A stretch of 64,000 bases of DNA. It comes from JADKAV01 sp963732355. GTDB taxonomy: Bacteria; Actinomycetota; Actinomycetes; S36-B12; UBA10799. The stretch covers positions 124,001 to 188,000 of the forward strand of contig CAVSZD010000006.1 of assembly GCA_963732355.1 (NCBI GenBank), read 5' to 3'. Every line of letters starts with the position of its first letter. Positions within the stretch are counted from its first letter, which is position 1. Position numbers and translations under genes: made by a program. Below the pieces are notes generated by a model that did not search any database, was not told the origin of the DNA, and worked only from the letters and a program-made list of their open reading frames with translations. Of this stretch, positions 45,134-54,113 are shown in pieces.

Positions 45134-47385
45134 CCACCGGGGCGGATTGGCATCCCAGCGCATGCATCCTGTGCGAGTGCAACTGCGGTATCGAGGTTCA
45201 ACTGGGCGAGGACGGGCGCTCGTTCGACAAGATCCGCGGTGACAAGGCCCACCCGGCATCGGCTGGTTACACATGCAACAAGGCCCTGCGCCTGGATCAC
45301 TATCAGAATGGCCGCAATGACCGTCTGACAACGCCATTACGCAGGCGTCCTGACGGCACTTTCGAGCCGATCGACTGGGACACCGCTATCACCGAAATCG
45401 CAGAATCTTTGACCGCCATCAAGGACGCATACGGCGGCGAGACGATCTTCTACTACGGCGGCGGTGGGCAGGGCAACCACCTCGGTGGGGCGTACTCGCC
45501 TGCCACCATGGCGGCGTACGGCGGGCGCTATCGCTCCAGTGCGCTGGCCCAGGAGAAGACCGGCGAGTTCTGGGTCAACGCCCGGATGCTGGGCACCCCC
45601 CACCGCGGCGACTTCGAACACTGTGAGGTCGCGCTGTTCATCGGCAAGAACCCCTACCAGTCACACGGATTCCCTCGCGCCAGAACCGTCGTGAAGCAGA
45701 TCGCGAAGGACACTGACCGTTGCCTCATCGTCATCGACCCGGTGCGCACTGAGACCGCCGAACTGGCCGATTTCCACTTGCAGGTTCGGCCCGGGACTGA
45801 TCTCTGGCTAGTCAGCGCGCTGGCCGCTGTGCTGGTTCAGGACGACCTGGTCGATGTCGACTGGATCGCCGCACATGTTGACGGATACGACGCCGTGGAG
45901 CCCGTTCTGCGCGAGGTTCCTGTGGCGCAATACTGCCTGATCGCCGACGTGCCCGAGGAGCTGGTCCGCACGGTCGCCCACCGTATCGGGCAGGCCGAGT
46001 CGGTGGCCGTGTTCGAAGATCTGGGTGTCCAGATGAATCGGCACTCGACGGTCGTGAGTTACGTCGAGAAGCTGATCTGGGTGCTGACCGGCAACTTCGG
46101 CAAGCCCGGCACCCAGTACGTACCCTCGAACCTGTCCGCGATCGGCCGGGACCGCGGTAGCCCCGCCGGTGAAGGCCCGCGCAGCCCAGTGGTCGGCGCG
46201 CCCATCATCAGTGGCCTGGTCCCCTGCAATGTGGTTGCCGACGAGATCCTCAGCGACCACCCCGCCCGCTACCGCGCCATGATCATCGAGAGCTCCAACC
46301 CGGCGCACTCCTTGGCAGGCTCAGCGCGCATGCGTGAGGCGCTCGACGCCCTCGACCTGTGCGTGGTCATCGACGTGGCAATGACTGAAACGGCTCGCAG
46401 GGCCGACTATGTGCTCCCCGTTCCAACCCAGTTCGAGAAGTTCGAATGCACCTTCTTCACATTCGACTTCCCACGCAACATCTTCCACCTGCGCCACCCC
46501 GTCCTGCCCGCACCGCCAGGACTGCTCACCGAACCGGAGATCCACGCCCGGCTCGTGGAGGCGTCGGGCGCCTTGAGCGAACTGGACTACGCCCCTCTGA
46601 AGGCAGCAGCACTACAAGGCAGGGAGGCCTTCGCACAGGTATTCCTGCCGCTGATGGCAGAACCCACCATGCGGCGGCTAGCACCGGTCCTGCTGTACCG
46701 CACCCTGGGCCCGACGTTGCCCGACGGGGCCGCCAGTGCCGCCGTGCTCTGGGCTGCGGCCCACCAGATGGCGATGGCCAACGTCGATGGCGTGCGCACC
46801 GCCGGGTACGGCGAGGGCCTTGAGGCCGGGGAGCGCCTCTTCGATGCGATCGTCTCCGGGCGGCACGGGATTGTGACCACCGACGACGACGCCAGTGCCT
46901 CCTGGCAACGCGTTCCCCGCGAGCGACTGAACGTGGATCTGCCTGAACTCCTCGCGGTTGTCGCCGGGCTCCCTGCCTCGCCCGGGCCGCAGGTGGACCC
47001 CGAGTTTCCCTTGGTGCTGTCCGCCGGTGAACGCCGGGCTTTCACCGCGAACACGATCATCCGCGACCCCGCCTGGCGCAAACGCGACCCCTCAGGGAAC
47101 TTGCGGATGAGTGAGGCCGACGCCGCGGACCTCGGGATCGAAGACGGCATGCTTGTGCGGCTCACGACGCGCGGTGGCCACTGTGAAACCCGCGTGCAGA
47201 TCACCGACTCGATGCGGGCCGGCCACATCTCATTGCCCAACGGCTACGGCCTTGACGCCGAAGGTGGCTCCACGGGTATCGCACCCAACGACCTCACCCG
47301 GACCGAGGACAGGGACGAATGGGTCGCAACCCCGTGGCACAAGCATGTTCTGGCCCGCGTGGACCTGGTGCCGAACACCGTGTGA
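45130..47385 (+). CDS. Molybdopterin-dependent oxidoreductase (formate-dehydrogenase-like)
   Basis: 751 residues. An N-terminal [4Fe-4S] motif CILCECNCG with a fourth cysteine in GYTCNKALR is followed by the Mo-bis-MGD domains (SRHG-like VALFIGKNPYQSHGFPRARTVV, VIDPVRTETAELADFHLQVRPGTD kept in part) and a C-terminal dinucleotide-binding domain (NLRMSEADAADLGIEDG). The position that usually carries the Mo-ligand Cys or Sec reads around ALAQEKTGEFWVN, with neither. Electron donor or acceptor is unknown; no partner subunits are adjacent. It is translationally coupled to TetR. Confidence 0.88.
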   Translation: MTTGADWHPSACILCECNCGIEVQLGEDGRSFDKIRGDKAHPASAGYTCNKALRLDHYQNGRNDRLTTPLRRRPDGTFEPIDWDTAITEIAESLTAIKDAYGGETIFYYGGGGQGNHLGGAYSPATMAAYGGRYRSSALAQEKTGEFWVNARMLGTPHRGDFEHCEVALFIGKNPYQSHGFPRARTVVKQIAKDTDRCLIVIDPVRTETAELADFHLQVRPGTDLWLVSALAAVLVQDDLVDVDWIAAHVDGYDAVEPVLREVPVAQYCLIADVPEELVRTVAHRIGQAESVAVFEDLGVQMNRHSTVVSYVEKLIWVLTGNFGKPGTQYVPSNLSAIGRDRGSPAGEGPRSPVVGAPIISGLVPCNVVADEILSDHPARYRAMIIESSNPAHSLAGSARMREALDALDLCVVIDVAMTETARRADYVLPVPTQFEKFECTFFTFDFPRNIFHLRHPVLPAPPGLLTEPEIHARLVEASGALSELDYAPLKAAALQGREAFAQVFLPLMAEPTMRRLAPVLLYRTLGPTLPDGAASAAVLWAAAHQMAMANVDGVRTAGYGEGLEAGERLFDAIVSGRHGIVTTDDDASASWQRVPRERLNVDLPELLAVVAGLPASPGPQVDPEFPLVLSAGERRAFTANTIIRDPAWRKRDPSGNLRMSEADAADLGIEDGMLVRLTTRGGHCETRVQITDSMRAGHISLPNGYGLDAEGGSTGIAPNDLTRTEDRDEWVATPWHKHVLARVDLVPNTV

Positions 47386-47414
47386 AGGGCTGTTTGCAGA
47401 CTTCCAACTGCTGG

Positions 47415-47529
47415 ATTGTTGCGTTGTTACCGGTCCCCGTCCTCGAATGTCGTGTTGTTGCTGGTGTTGCAGCCTGAAACCAGCAACAACACGACAACCC
47501 GGGACTGCGAGGTGTGACAACGCAACAAT
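47415..47529. repeat. Nested palindromic repeat, family A, copy 4 (best preserved)
   Basis: The outer stem ATTGTTGCGTTGT / ACAACGCAACAAT pairs perfectly over 13 bases, and the inner stem GTCGTGTTGTTGCTGGT / ACCAGCAACAACACGAC pairs perfectly over 17. It lies between the oxidoreductase stop and the arr start. Confidence 0.93.
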
Positions 47530-47567
47530 GCGGAAGGCACAGTCGGTGTTGTGCAACCCTGTTGCTC

Positions 47568-47981
47568 GTGTCCAGCCCATCGATTGATCCCGGCCCGTAC
47601 TTCCACGGCACGAGGGCGCAGCTACAGCCTGGAGATCTGCTGGCCCCCGGTTACACCTCCAACTTCGGCAGCCGTCGGCAGGCCAACCACGTCTACGTCA
47701 CGGCCACCATGGATGCGGCGATCTGGGGAGCTGAGCTGGCACAAGGCGAGGGTCCTGGGCGGATCTACGAGGTTGAGCCGCTGGGTGCCTTGGAGAACGA
47801 CCCCAACCTCACTGACAAGAAGTTCCCCGGAAACCCCACGAAGTCCTACCGGACCCGGGAGGCGGTCCGGGTTCTGCGCGAGGTGCACGGCTGGCAGGGC
47901 CACCCGCCGGAGGTTCTGCAACACATGCGCGACAACGTTGCCCGGCTTGAAGAACAAGGCGTCGAGGCGATCGACGACTGA
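47568..47981 (+). CDS. arr: Rifampin ADP-ribosyltransferase-like protein (Arr)
   Basis: 137 residues, the usual Arr length. PGPYFHGTRAQLQPGDLLAPG, the stretch YTSNFGSRRQANHVYVTAT, WGAELAQGEGPGRIYEVEP and DPNLTDKKFPGNPTKSYRT follow the family order, including the catalytic HGT and the Asp in DKKFPGN. Arr enzymes transfer ADP-ribose to rifamycins and inactivate them; whether this copy does so is untested. GTG 47568 is chosen by family fit, with no clear ribosome site. Confidence 0.9.
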   Translation: MSSPSIDPGPYFHGTRAQLQPGDLLAPGYTSNFGSRRQANHVYVTATMDAAIWGAELAQGEGPGRIYEVEPLGALENDPNLTDKKFPGNPTKSYRTREAVRVLREVHGWQGHPPEVLQHMRDNVARLEEQGVEAIDD

Positions 47982-48023
47982 GTCTGCATCTGCCCGGTTG
48001 CCGGACGGCCCGCATCTGCCCGC

Positions 48024-48091
48024 GTTAGAGGTTGTGCTGTTGGTTAGAGAATCCACGCGTTGTTTCGCTAACCAACAGCACAACCTCTAAC
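48024..48091. repeat. 68-bp hairpin repeat, family B, copy 6
   Basis: Loop TCCACGCGTTGT; one arm change (TTAGAGAA for TTAGCGAA). It lies between convergent arr and serine-hydrolase genes. Confidence 0.95.
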
Positions 48092-48109
48092 CAACGGCCC
48101 GCGACCCAC

Positions 48110-50185
48110 CTACTCGACGACCACGGTTGAACCGCTACCAGCCGGACCGAAGATCGCCAAGTAGGAACCTGCGGGCGCCTGCACGGTCTCGGTTGAGCCC
48201 TTACCCGAACCCAGCATCGACAGCTTGTCGTCGAACAGTTTCCAGTCGGCCTGGCCGGAGAGGGTCACCTGGGAGGCGGCCGGGACCTTGAACCACTTCA
48301 CGTAACCCTGCGCACCGATGGTGACCGGGTTGGCCCCCGCGGAAAGGTCCGGAACAGAAGCGGCCGGCTGCAGGACGCTGCTGCTGAACGACATCCACTC
48401 CTGGCCGTCCTGCGTCGAGAAGTCGAAGTCGTACATGTCCCGGCCCGGCACAAGCGGGACCTCGAGGAACATCGTGCCTCGGGTGTCGCTGGTGGTGGTA
48501 TCGAACGGAACCGACTCGACCAGCGCCCCCTTGGCCAGTAAGTAGCCCGACAGTCCGGGGACGGCCGCGATCTCCACCGCGGGGGGGCCCAATGTCCAGT
48601 TGGCCGAATTCGGATCTTCGTTGGCCAGCAGCCACTTCGCTCCCACCCGCTGCTGCCAGGCCGGCGACAGAGTTCCCCCCGAGCGCACCCGCTGACCCAG
48701 AGTCGCGTAAGTGCGGAAGGTGCCCGTACCGCCGATCCCACGCAGCGTTAAGTACGAGCGCCCCCAGGACCTGACCACATTGACCGATCGACCAAGCGAG
48801 GCGGTCGACCAGAAGGAACCGTCAGCGCGGCGCACCAAGCGACCCGGCTGGGGCACCCACTTGCCCTCGGACAGGATCATCAGCCGCAGCGACCGGCCCT
48901 TCGCCTCAACCACCTTTGCGGTCAGGTTCTGCGCCAGGAAGATCCCCGTCATCCGCTTGACCTGTTTGGCCGTCGCCTTGGCCACCTGCGGCTGCCCGCT
49001 GATCTGCTTCGGGAATCGCTTGATGGCCCCCGTTTCAACCAGTGCGTTGAGCAGCACGGTCTGTCCGACCGTCTCAGCACTGGTGGAGCTGAAGGTGGTG
49101 CCCGCACCCTCGACGATGACGGCCAGGCCCTGGTCCGGGGCGATGGTGAAACCCGTGTGGTACTGCGGGAGGTCGCCGCCCTTCGTCCAGCCGCGCACGC
49201 CGACCGCCTTCAGCGCGGGATCCTCCATGCTGTCCCAGCCGAGGCCGTAGCGGAAGTTGTTGGGGGGTGCAGTCGTCAACGTGGTGGTCGTCTGATCCAT
49301 GGCCATCTGCGCAATGGCCGACTCGGAGATGATCCGCTTGCCGCCCACGACCCCGCCGCCAGTGAAGATCATGGCGACACGGGCCATGTCGGTCGGCGTT
49401 GAGAGCAGCCCGCCTGTGGCGTCAAGGTTGGTGACCAGGAACGGCTGCGCCTCGCCGTCCTGGATGACCGGCGCCGCAGCCCCCGGCGCTGGAGTCCCGT
49501 ACATCGAGTTCTTCATCCCCAAAGGTTTGAGGATGTTGGCAGCCACGTAGTCCTCGTACGGCATTCCGGAGACACGCTCCACAACCAACCCGGCCAAGGT
49601 GTAGCAGTCATTGCAGTACACGTTCATCGCACCCGGTGTCGTCTTCAAGTGGGATGTGCGAAGCCCAGCTAGCACGCGGCCGACGTAACTGGGTAGCGGC
49701 TTGGTGCTGATGGAGTCCGCGTAGTCTGTGCCGGGCAGTCCAGCGGAATGGTTCAGAAGCATGCGGACCGTGATCTGGCGGTACTGGGGCGAGGCCATCT
49801 TGAAGTCCGGGATGTAGCGCACGACAGGCGCGTCGAGGGACACCTTCCCCGCATCGACCAACTGCATGATCGAGATCGCCGTGACCGTCTTGCTCACCGA
49901 CCCGACCCCGTACATGGTCTTGAGTGACGGCTTCTTGCCCGCGTTGTTGACACGGCCGAACGTCTGCCTCCACACGACCTTTCCGTCAGCGACCAACGCC
50001 ACCGAGGCCGAGGTTGAGTTGGTCGCTTTGAGCTGCTCCCGTACCGCCTTGCGGCCCTCTTTGATCGTCTCGGTGAAGCTCGGCGTCGGCTTCTTCTTGG
50101 TGGGGGCCGCAGCATGCACCATCGGCACACCGGCGAGCATCGTGGTGGTGGCTAGTGAGGCCGTCAGGACTTTAATGATGAGCAT
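48110..50185 (-). CDS. Secreted serine hydrolase (class C beta-lactamase/esterase fold) with long C-terminus
   Basis: 691 residues. Signal peptide cut after VHA. The catalytic domain (about 40-370) keeps SxxK in VGSVSKTVTAI and the tyrosine motif YCNDCYTLAG. The ~300-residue extension that follows has beta-rich segments with no named domain and ends in STVVVE. Such enzymes act as D-Ala-D-Ala peptidases, esterases or beta-lactamases in the envelope. ATG 50185 has GGAGAGG upstream. It serves as the active counterpart for comparison with the homologue at 37491. Confidence 0.87.
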   Translation of the reverse strand: MLIIKVLTASLATTTMLAGVPMVHAAAPTKKKPTPSFTETIKEGRKAVREQLKATNSTSASVALVADGKVVWRQTFGRVNNAGKKPSLKTMYGVGSVSKTVTAISIMQLVDAGKVSLDAPVVRYIPDFKMASPQYRQITVRMLLNHSAGLPGTDYADSISTKPLPSYVGRVLAGLRTSHLKTTPGAMNVYCNDCYTLAGLVVERVSGMPYEDYVAANILKPLGMKNSMYGTPAPGAAAPVIQDGEAQPFLVTNLDATGGLLSTPTDMARVAMIFTGGGVVGGKRIISESAIAQMAMDQTTTTLTTAPPNNFRYGLGWDSMEDPALKAVGVRGWTKGGDLPQYHTGFTIAPDQGLAVIVEGAGTTFSSTSAETVGQTVLLNALVETGAIKRFPKQISGQPQVAKATAKQVKRMTGIFLAQNLTAKVVEAKGRSLRLMILSEGKWVPQPGRLVRRADGSFWSTASLGRSVNVVRSWGRSYLTLRGIGGTGTFRTYATLGQRVRSGGTLSPAWQQRVGAKWLLANEDPNSANWTLGPPAVEIAAVPGLSGYLLAKGALVESVPFDTTTSDTRGTMFLEVPLVPGRDMYDFDFSTQDGQEWMSFSSSVLQPAASVPDLSAGANPVTIGAQGYVKWFKVPAASQVTLSGQADWKLFDDKLSMLGSGKGSTETVQAPAGSYLAIFGPAGSGSTVVVE

Positions 50186-50313
50186 GTCGGGTCGCCTCTC
50201 CAGACACGCGCAGCCGCGTGCGTTAGACCGACAGTATGCGCATGCGGATGGGGTTGCCGGGCAGGCGGCTGATTACAGACGAAGGGACCGGAGTTGCGCA
50301 AGTGGCAAATGCC

Positions 50314-50826
50314 TCAGTCGTCGCCGACCATGCTGTCCAGGCACACCGCGATCGCCAGGATCAGCGCTTCGTCGTGGCCGGGTTGGATCTCGATCCCGTA
50401 GGTGTCGCGCACCCGGATCCACTTCTTGCTGACCTTCGCGACATCCTGCTTGCCGCTCTTGATCTCGTACTCGTGATCAAGGATGTTGCCGGTGATCTCC
50501 AACTCGGTGCCATCGGCCAACTCAGCCTGCATCCGGTGGCGGATCGGTGAGATCAACTTCTCCTTGACCGTCGCGGCTGTGGCACCCTCCGGTGTCTGGA
50601 TCACCATCGTGTCCTTGATGTGAAGCTTGCGCTCCTGAATCTTGTACAGCTCGCCACCGTTGCGCGGTTCGATCACCAGGGTGCGCCGGATGCGCAGGGC
50701 CTTGCCGTTGACCTTGAAGATGCGCTCGCCCTCATCGTCCAGGATCCAGCTGTCGTCGCCTATCGACCACAGCTTCTCCTTGAGCTGGAACCGTGCGCCG
50801 TTGTGGGAATCTCTGCGTCCGAACAT
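50314..50826 (-). CDS. LOR (LURP-one-related / DUF567) family protein
   Basis: 170 residues of alternating short beta strands: FQLKEKLWSIGDDSWILDD, FKVNGKALRIRRTLVI, KIQERKLHIKDTMVI and ITGNILDHEYEI, the tubby-like barrel pattern of LOR proteins, which are scramblase-like. No signal peptide or helix except possibly the last residues LILAIAVCLDS. The function is unknown in bacteria. ATG 50826 is the better start; six upstream bases give another in-frame GTG or ATG. Confidence 0.83.
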   Translation of the reverse strand: MFGRRDSHNGARFQLKEKLWSIGDDSWILDDEGERIFKVNGKALRIRRTLVIEPRNGGELYKIQERKLHIKDTMVIQTPEGATAATVKEKLISPIRHRMQAELADGTELEITGNILDHEYEIKSGKQDVAKVSKKWIRVRDTYGIEIQPGHDEALILAIAVCLDSMVGDD

Positions 50827-51031
50827 GACCACAGTTTGCCACTCGAACCGCGCCCAAACCGCATCGTCGACTGGGGAGAGGCCCGGCGTGTGTCAGAGCG
50901 CACAAGCAGGCTCCGCCATGGCGGGGTCCTGGTCCTTTCGGGCGGTGTTGGCCGCTGGAACGGTGCAAGCCCTGGGCTGGAGCCCTCAGATCGGGCTACT
51001 ATTCAGCAACCTAAGGGGAGGCTCTGCCGTG

Positions 51032-52027
51032 ATGTGGACTAAAGCAATTGGAGCGGTCGCCGTTGTGGCAATCGCAGCAACTGGGGGGCTCGTCACCACC
51101 GCAGCCGCCACGCCGGCCGACTCAGGCACGAGCCTCAGCCGGGCGAAGAACGATCTGGCCCCTTTGCTCAAGTCCAGGAAACTCGTCGCCGGCGACACGT
51201 GGCGCCAGACCGTGCGGGTCAAGGGCTACAAGTCGATCGCTCTTCAGCTCAAGCAGGGCAGCGGGCCGTTCAAGACCGTGAAGACCTACAAGGTTCCCAA
51301 GAGCGGCAAGGTGAAGCTCTCCCGCACCTTCCCCGAACCCGGTGGGTTCTCCATGCGCAGCATCGCGGTGCCGGAGGGCAAGGGGCGACCGGTCAAGGGC
51401 AAACCGTTCATCATCACCGTGGTGGCCAAGAGTTACCAAGGCACCTTCGGCGGTGAACGCTCGTCGAGTACGACCTGGAACGGAACGATCACATACTTTT
51501 ACCAAGAGCGTGACCCTGTGATCAACCGGCCCTGGAACGACGGTTCCACCCACTACACCGGAATCGACGGCTCGGTCACCTGGAGATTCGACGCCAGTTC
51601 ACTGAACCTCGACACCGGGGTCGTCGGAGTCTCGCGGCGGAACTGCATAGCAAGCCCGAACACCGGTGAGATTCCGGTTTCATCGCTGTCGGCCAACTTG
51701 ACGGTGGAGGACGAGGTGGACCGCACCTACAACGGCCGCCGGTACCGAGTTGACGTCACTGCGACGTCGACACCGAAGTTCCAATACACATGCGACTACC
51801 TCGAAGTCGACGACTTCGACAACGAGATCTGGGTTCCGCGGACGCGTGAGTCCTCGGTCAACTTCGGCCCCAACCTCGGCGACATGCTGACGAACAGCCT
51901 CAGCGTGGATGCAACCGGCGTCGACGGCCAGTACACCAAGAGCTTCTCAGCGCCATTGGTCGGCGATGTCAACCGCCCGCCGGAGGCCATTACGAACCGG
52001 TGGTTCTGGAACCTGACCGCAGGCTGA
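51032..52027 (+). CDS. Secreted protein of unknown function
   Basis: 331 residues, signal peptide MWTKAIGAVAVVAIAATGG with cleavage near AAATPA. The first mature ~110 residues are a lysine-rich beta domain (WRQTVRVKGYKSIALQLKQG, SGKVKLSRTFPE). The rest contains two cysteines (RRNCIASPN, FQYTCDYLE), probably paired, and many Tyr, Asp and Thr residues. A GGGGAGG site precedes GTG 51029 and ATG 51032, and either could be used. No family recognised. Confidence 0.75.
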   Translation: MWTKAIGAVAVVAIAATGGLVTTAAATPADSGTSLSRAKNDLAPLLKSRKLVAGDTWRQTVRVKGYKSIALQLKQGSGPFKTVKTYKVPKSGKVKLSRTFPEPGGFSMRSIAVPEGKGRPVKGKPFIITVVAKSYQGTFGGERSSSTTWNGTITYFYQERDPVINRPWNDGSTHYTGIDGSVTWRFDASSLNLDTGVVGVSRRNCIASPNTGEIPVSSLSANLTVEDEVDRTYNGRRYRVDVTATSTPKFQYTCDYLEVDDFDNEIWVPRTRESSVNFGPNLGDMLTNSLSVDATGVDGQYTKSFSAPLVGDVNRPPEAITNRWFWNLTAG

Positions 52028-52055
52028 TTGGGGTCGGCTGGGCGCTGGTACCGCG

Positions 52056-52130
52056 TCGCCCCGCGCCCCGCGTCCCGCGCCACCGCGCCCGCGCGCCCCG
52101 CGCCCCGCGCCCCGCGCCCCGCGCCCCGCG
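52056..52130. repeat. GC-rich heptamer tract leading into a family B hairpin
   Basis: Irregular then regular repeats of GCGCCCC (or its rotations) run up to the GCG that precedes the hairpin. The first G of the hairpin is the last base of the tract. CCCGCG precedes most family B copies, so the tract may have grown by slippage from that flank. Confidence 0.85.
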
Positions 52131-52217
52131 TTAGAGGTTGTGCTGTTGGTTAGCGAATCCACGCGTTGTTTCGCTAACCAGGACCACAACCTCTAACCAA
52201 CAGCACAACCTCTAACC
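52130..52217. repeat. 68-bp hairpin repeat, family B, copy 7, with an extra half-arm
   Basis: The hairpin occupies 52130-52197 with loop TCCACGCGTTGT. It is followed by CAACAGCACAACCTCTAACC, a second copy of the right arm, giving three arms instead of two. Confidence 0.93.
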
Positions 52218-52277
52218 AGGACAGGTCGGGGTGAGGCCGGCACTATGCTCCCCCCGGGCCCTGCCTATGCTCACCCC

Positions 52278-53724
52278 ATGCCCACGGACCCGCGATCTTT
52301 GCGTGGCAGCGCTCCCCTGCTCGACGCCTGGCTGCGATTCCAGGAATCCGCGCCCACACCATTCACCATCCCCGGGCACAAGCAGCGCCACGACCTCGTG
52401 GGCGATGTCGTAGCCGGCGACGTCCCTTTGTACGGAGGACTGGACACCATGAAACTGTCCGCGGGAGTGCTCACCGACGCCGAAAACCGGGCCGCCCGAT
52501 TGTGGGGGGCCGACGTCTGCCGATTCTCAACCGGCGGTGCCACCCACGCGAACCAGGCGCTGGCATTGGCCATCGGAGGTGACGGCGACAAGGTCGTCGT
52601 AAGCCGCACGCTGCACCGTTCACTGCTCGTCGGACTCGTGCTCGCCGGGTTGACGCCGGTGTGGGTCCGACCCGAGGTGGACGCCGCGACGAGGCTACCG
52701 CTAGGCGTCGCCCCCGAGACCGTGTGACGCGGCGCTCGCAGCGCATCCCGAGGCACGCGCTGTCTTCGTCGGCGATCCCTCCTACGTCGGCACGGTCGGC
52801 GACGTGGCGGGTCTGTCGGATGTCGCCCACGAGCACGACGTTCCGCTGATCGTCGATGCCGCCTGGGCCGCGCACTTCGGGTTTCATCCGGACCTGCCCC
52901 CGCACCCGCTGCAGGCTGGCGCCGATGCAATGGTCACCAGTGCCCACAAGACCTTGCCCGCGTGGAGTCAGGCCGCGTTGATCCTGGCCAAGACCGAGCG
53001 CATCGATCCCGCCCGACTTGATGCCGGCGTGGAGGCGACTGCTACCACCAGTCCCGCCGGCGCGATCCTGGCCAGCATCGACGCCTCCCGCGCCCTACTA
53101 GAGCGCGGCGGGGCGGAACTGCTCACACAGGCCATTGCAGCAACCCGCGCCGCCCGCACTCGCCTGCAAGAGGTCGAGGGCCTGACAGTGCTCGATGGCC
53201 CGCAGGTCGATCCGGTCAAACTCACGCTCGTGCTGTCGGGGACGGGCGCCGATGGCAACCGGGTGGAACAGGACCTTGTCGCGGCAGGCCTACCCGTCGA
53301 GTCGGCCGACCGCGACGTGATCACCGCTGTTGTCTCCCTGGCCGATACCCAGCAAACCCTGTCCCGACTCGCAGACGCCATCGCCGCGTCGATCGAGCGG
53401 CATCGGGGCACCCCCGCCAGTACGGCCAAACCGGCTGCCTACACCGTCGAACCAGCGGTCGTCCTATCACCGCGCGAGGCATTCTTCGCTGACGCCGGGC
53501 ATGTGGGGATCGACCACGCTGTGGGACAGGTGAGCGCCGAACTCATCGCGCCCTACCCGCCCGGGATTCCCGTACTCGCCCCCGGTGAGGAGGTCACGCC
53601 CGCTGTCCTCGAGGCTCTGGACCGGGCACGAGCCGCCGGGGTCCGAATCGCCTACGCAGCCGATCCAACGTTGTCGACGATCCGGGTTGTGAAGCCGGCA
53701 ATCCACCGTCCCAACAGCAATTAG
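52278..53724 (+). pseudogene. Orn/Lys/Arg decarboxylase-type PLP enzyme, frameshifted
   Basis: The first frame from ATG 52278 gives TPFTIPGHKQRHDLVGDV, then RFSTGGATHANQALALA, and ends after PETV at a TGA. Skipping one base near 52728 resumes DAALAAHPEARAVFVGDPSYV. Then come VDAAWAAHFGFHP and the PLP lysine in VTSAHKTLPAWSQ, and the end is near 53724. Joined, it gives about 481 residues, a normal length for group III fold-type decarboxylases of Actinobacteria. The break could be a base-calling error or true inactivation. The substrate (lysine, ornithine or arginine) is not known. Confidence 0.82.
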
Positions 53725-53734
53725 AATCACGACC

Positions 53735-54113
53735 ATGGCGAGGAAGCGTCGTGACCGCAAGCCCCAACGTCGGCCAGTACAGGCCCGACCCAACCATCCG
53801 GAGCAGGGCTGAAAACTACGAGGACGAAGCCTGACACAGGGGTGCGACGCGCAATGCGCTCCGACGAGCCGATCGAACTGCTCGAATTGGTGAGCGGGCT
53901 GCTCGAGGCGACCGATCCGCGAACTCGCAACGTTCGGGAGCAAGGAGGGGTCCGACTCGGGAGGACCTGCTGGAGTCGCTCATCGGTACCCCGTACGCGG
54001 AGACCACCGCCGCGCTGATGGTCATGCGATCCCTCGTGGACGACGACCTCACCAAAGCCCGCATCGGCCGTGAGCTGGCCAACGGCGCCGTCATCCCATG
54101 CCCTTGTGGCTGA
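53735..54113 (+). pseudogene. Broken 5' part of the DUF6398-like gene
   Basis: Three short open pieces in three frames look like the N-terminus of the next gene: MARKRRDRKPQRRPVQ (from 53735), MRSDEPIELLELVSGLLEAT (from 53854), and EDLLESLIGTPYAETTAALM (53961) to GRELANGAVI. Each step is a shift of minus one (one base lost, or two gained). Related proteins commonly begin MARKR and run through such pieces into the main domain. This is either decay or poor base calling. Confidence 0.6.
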
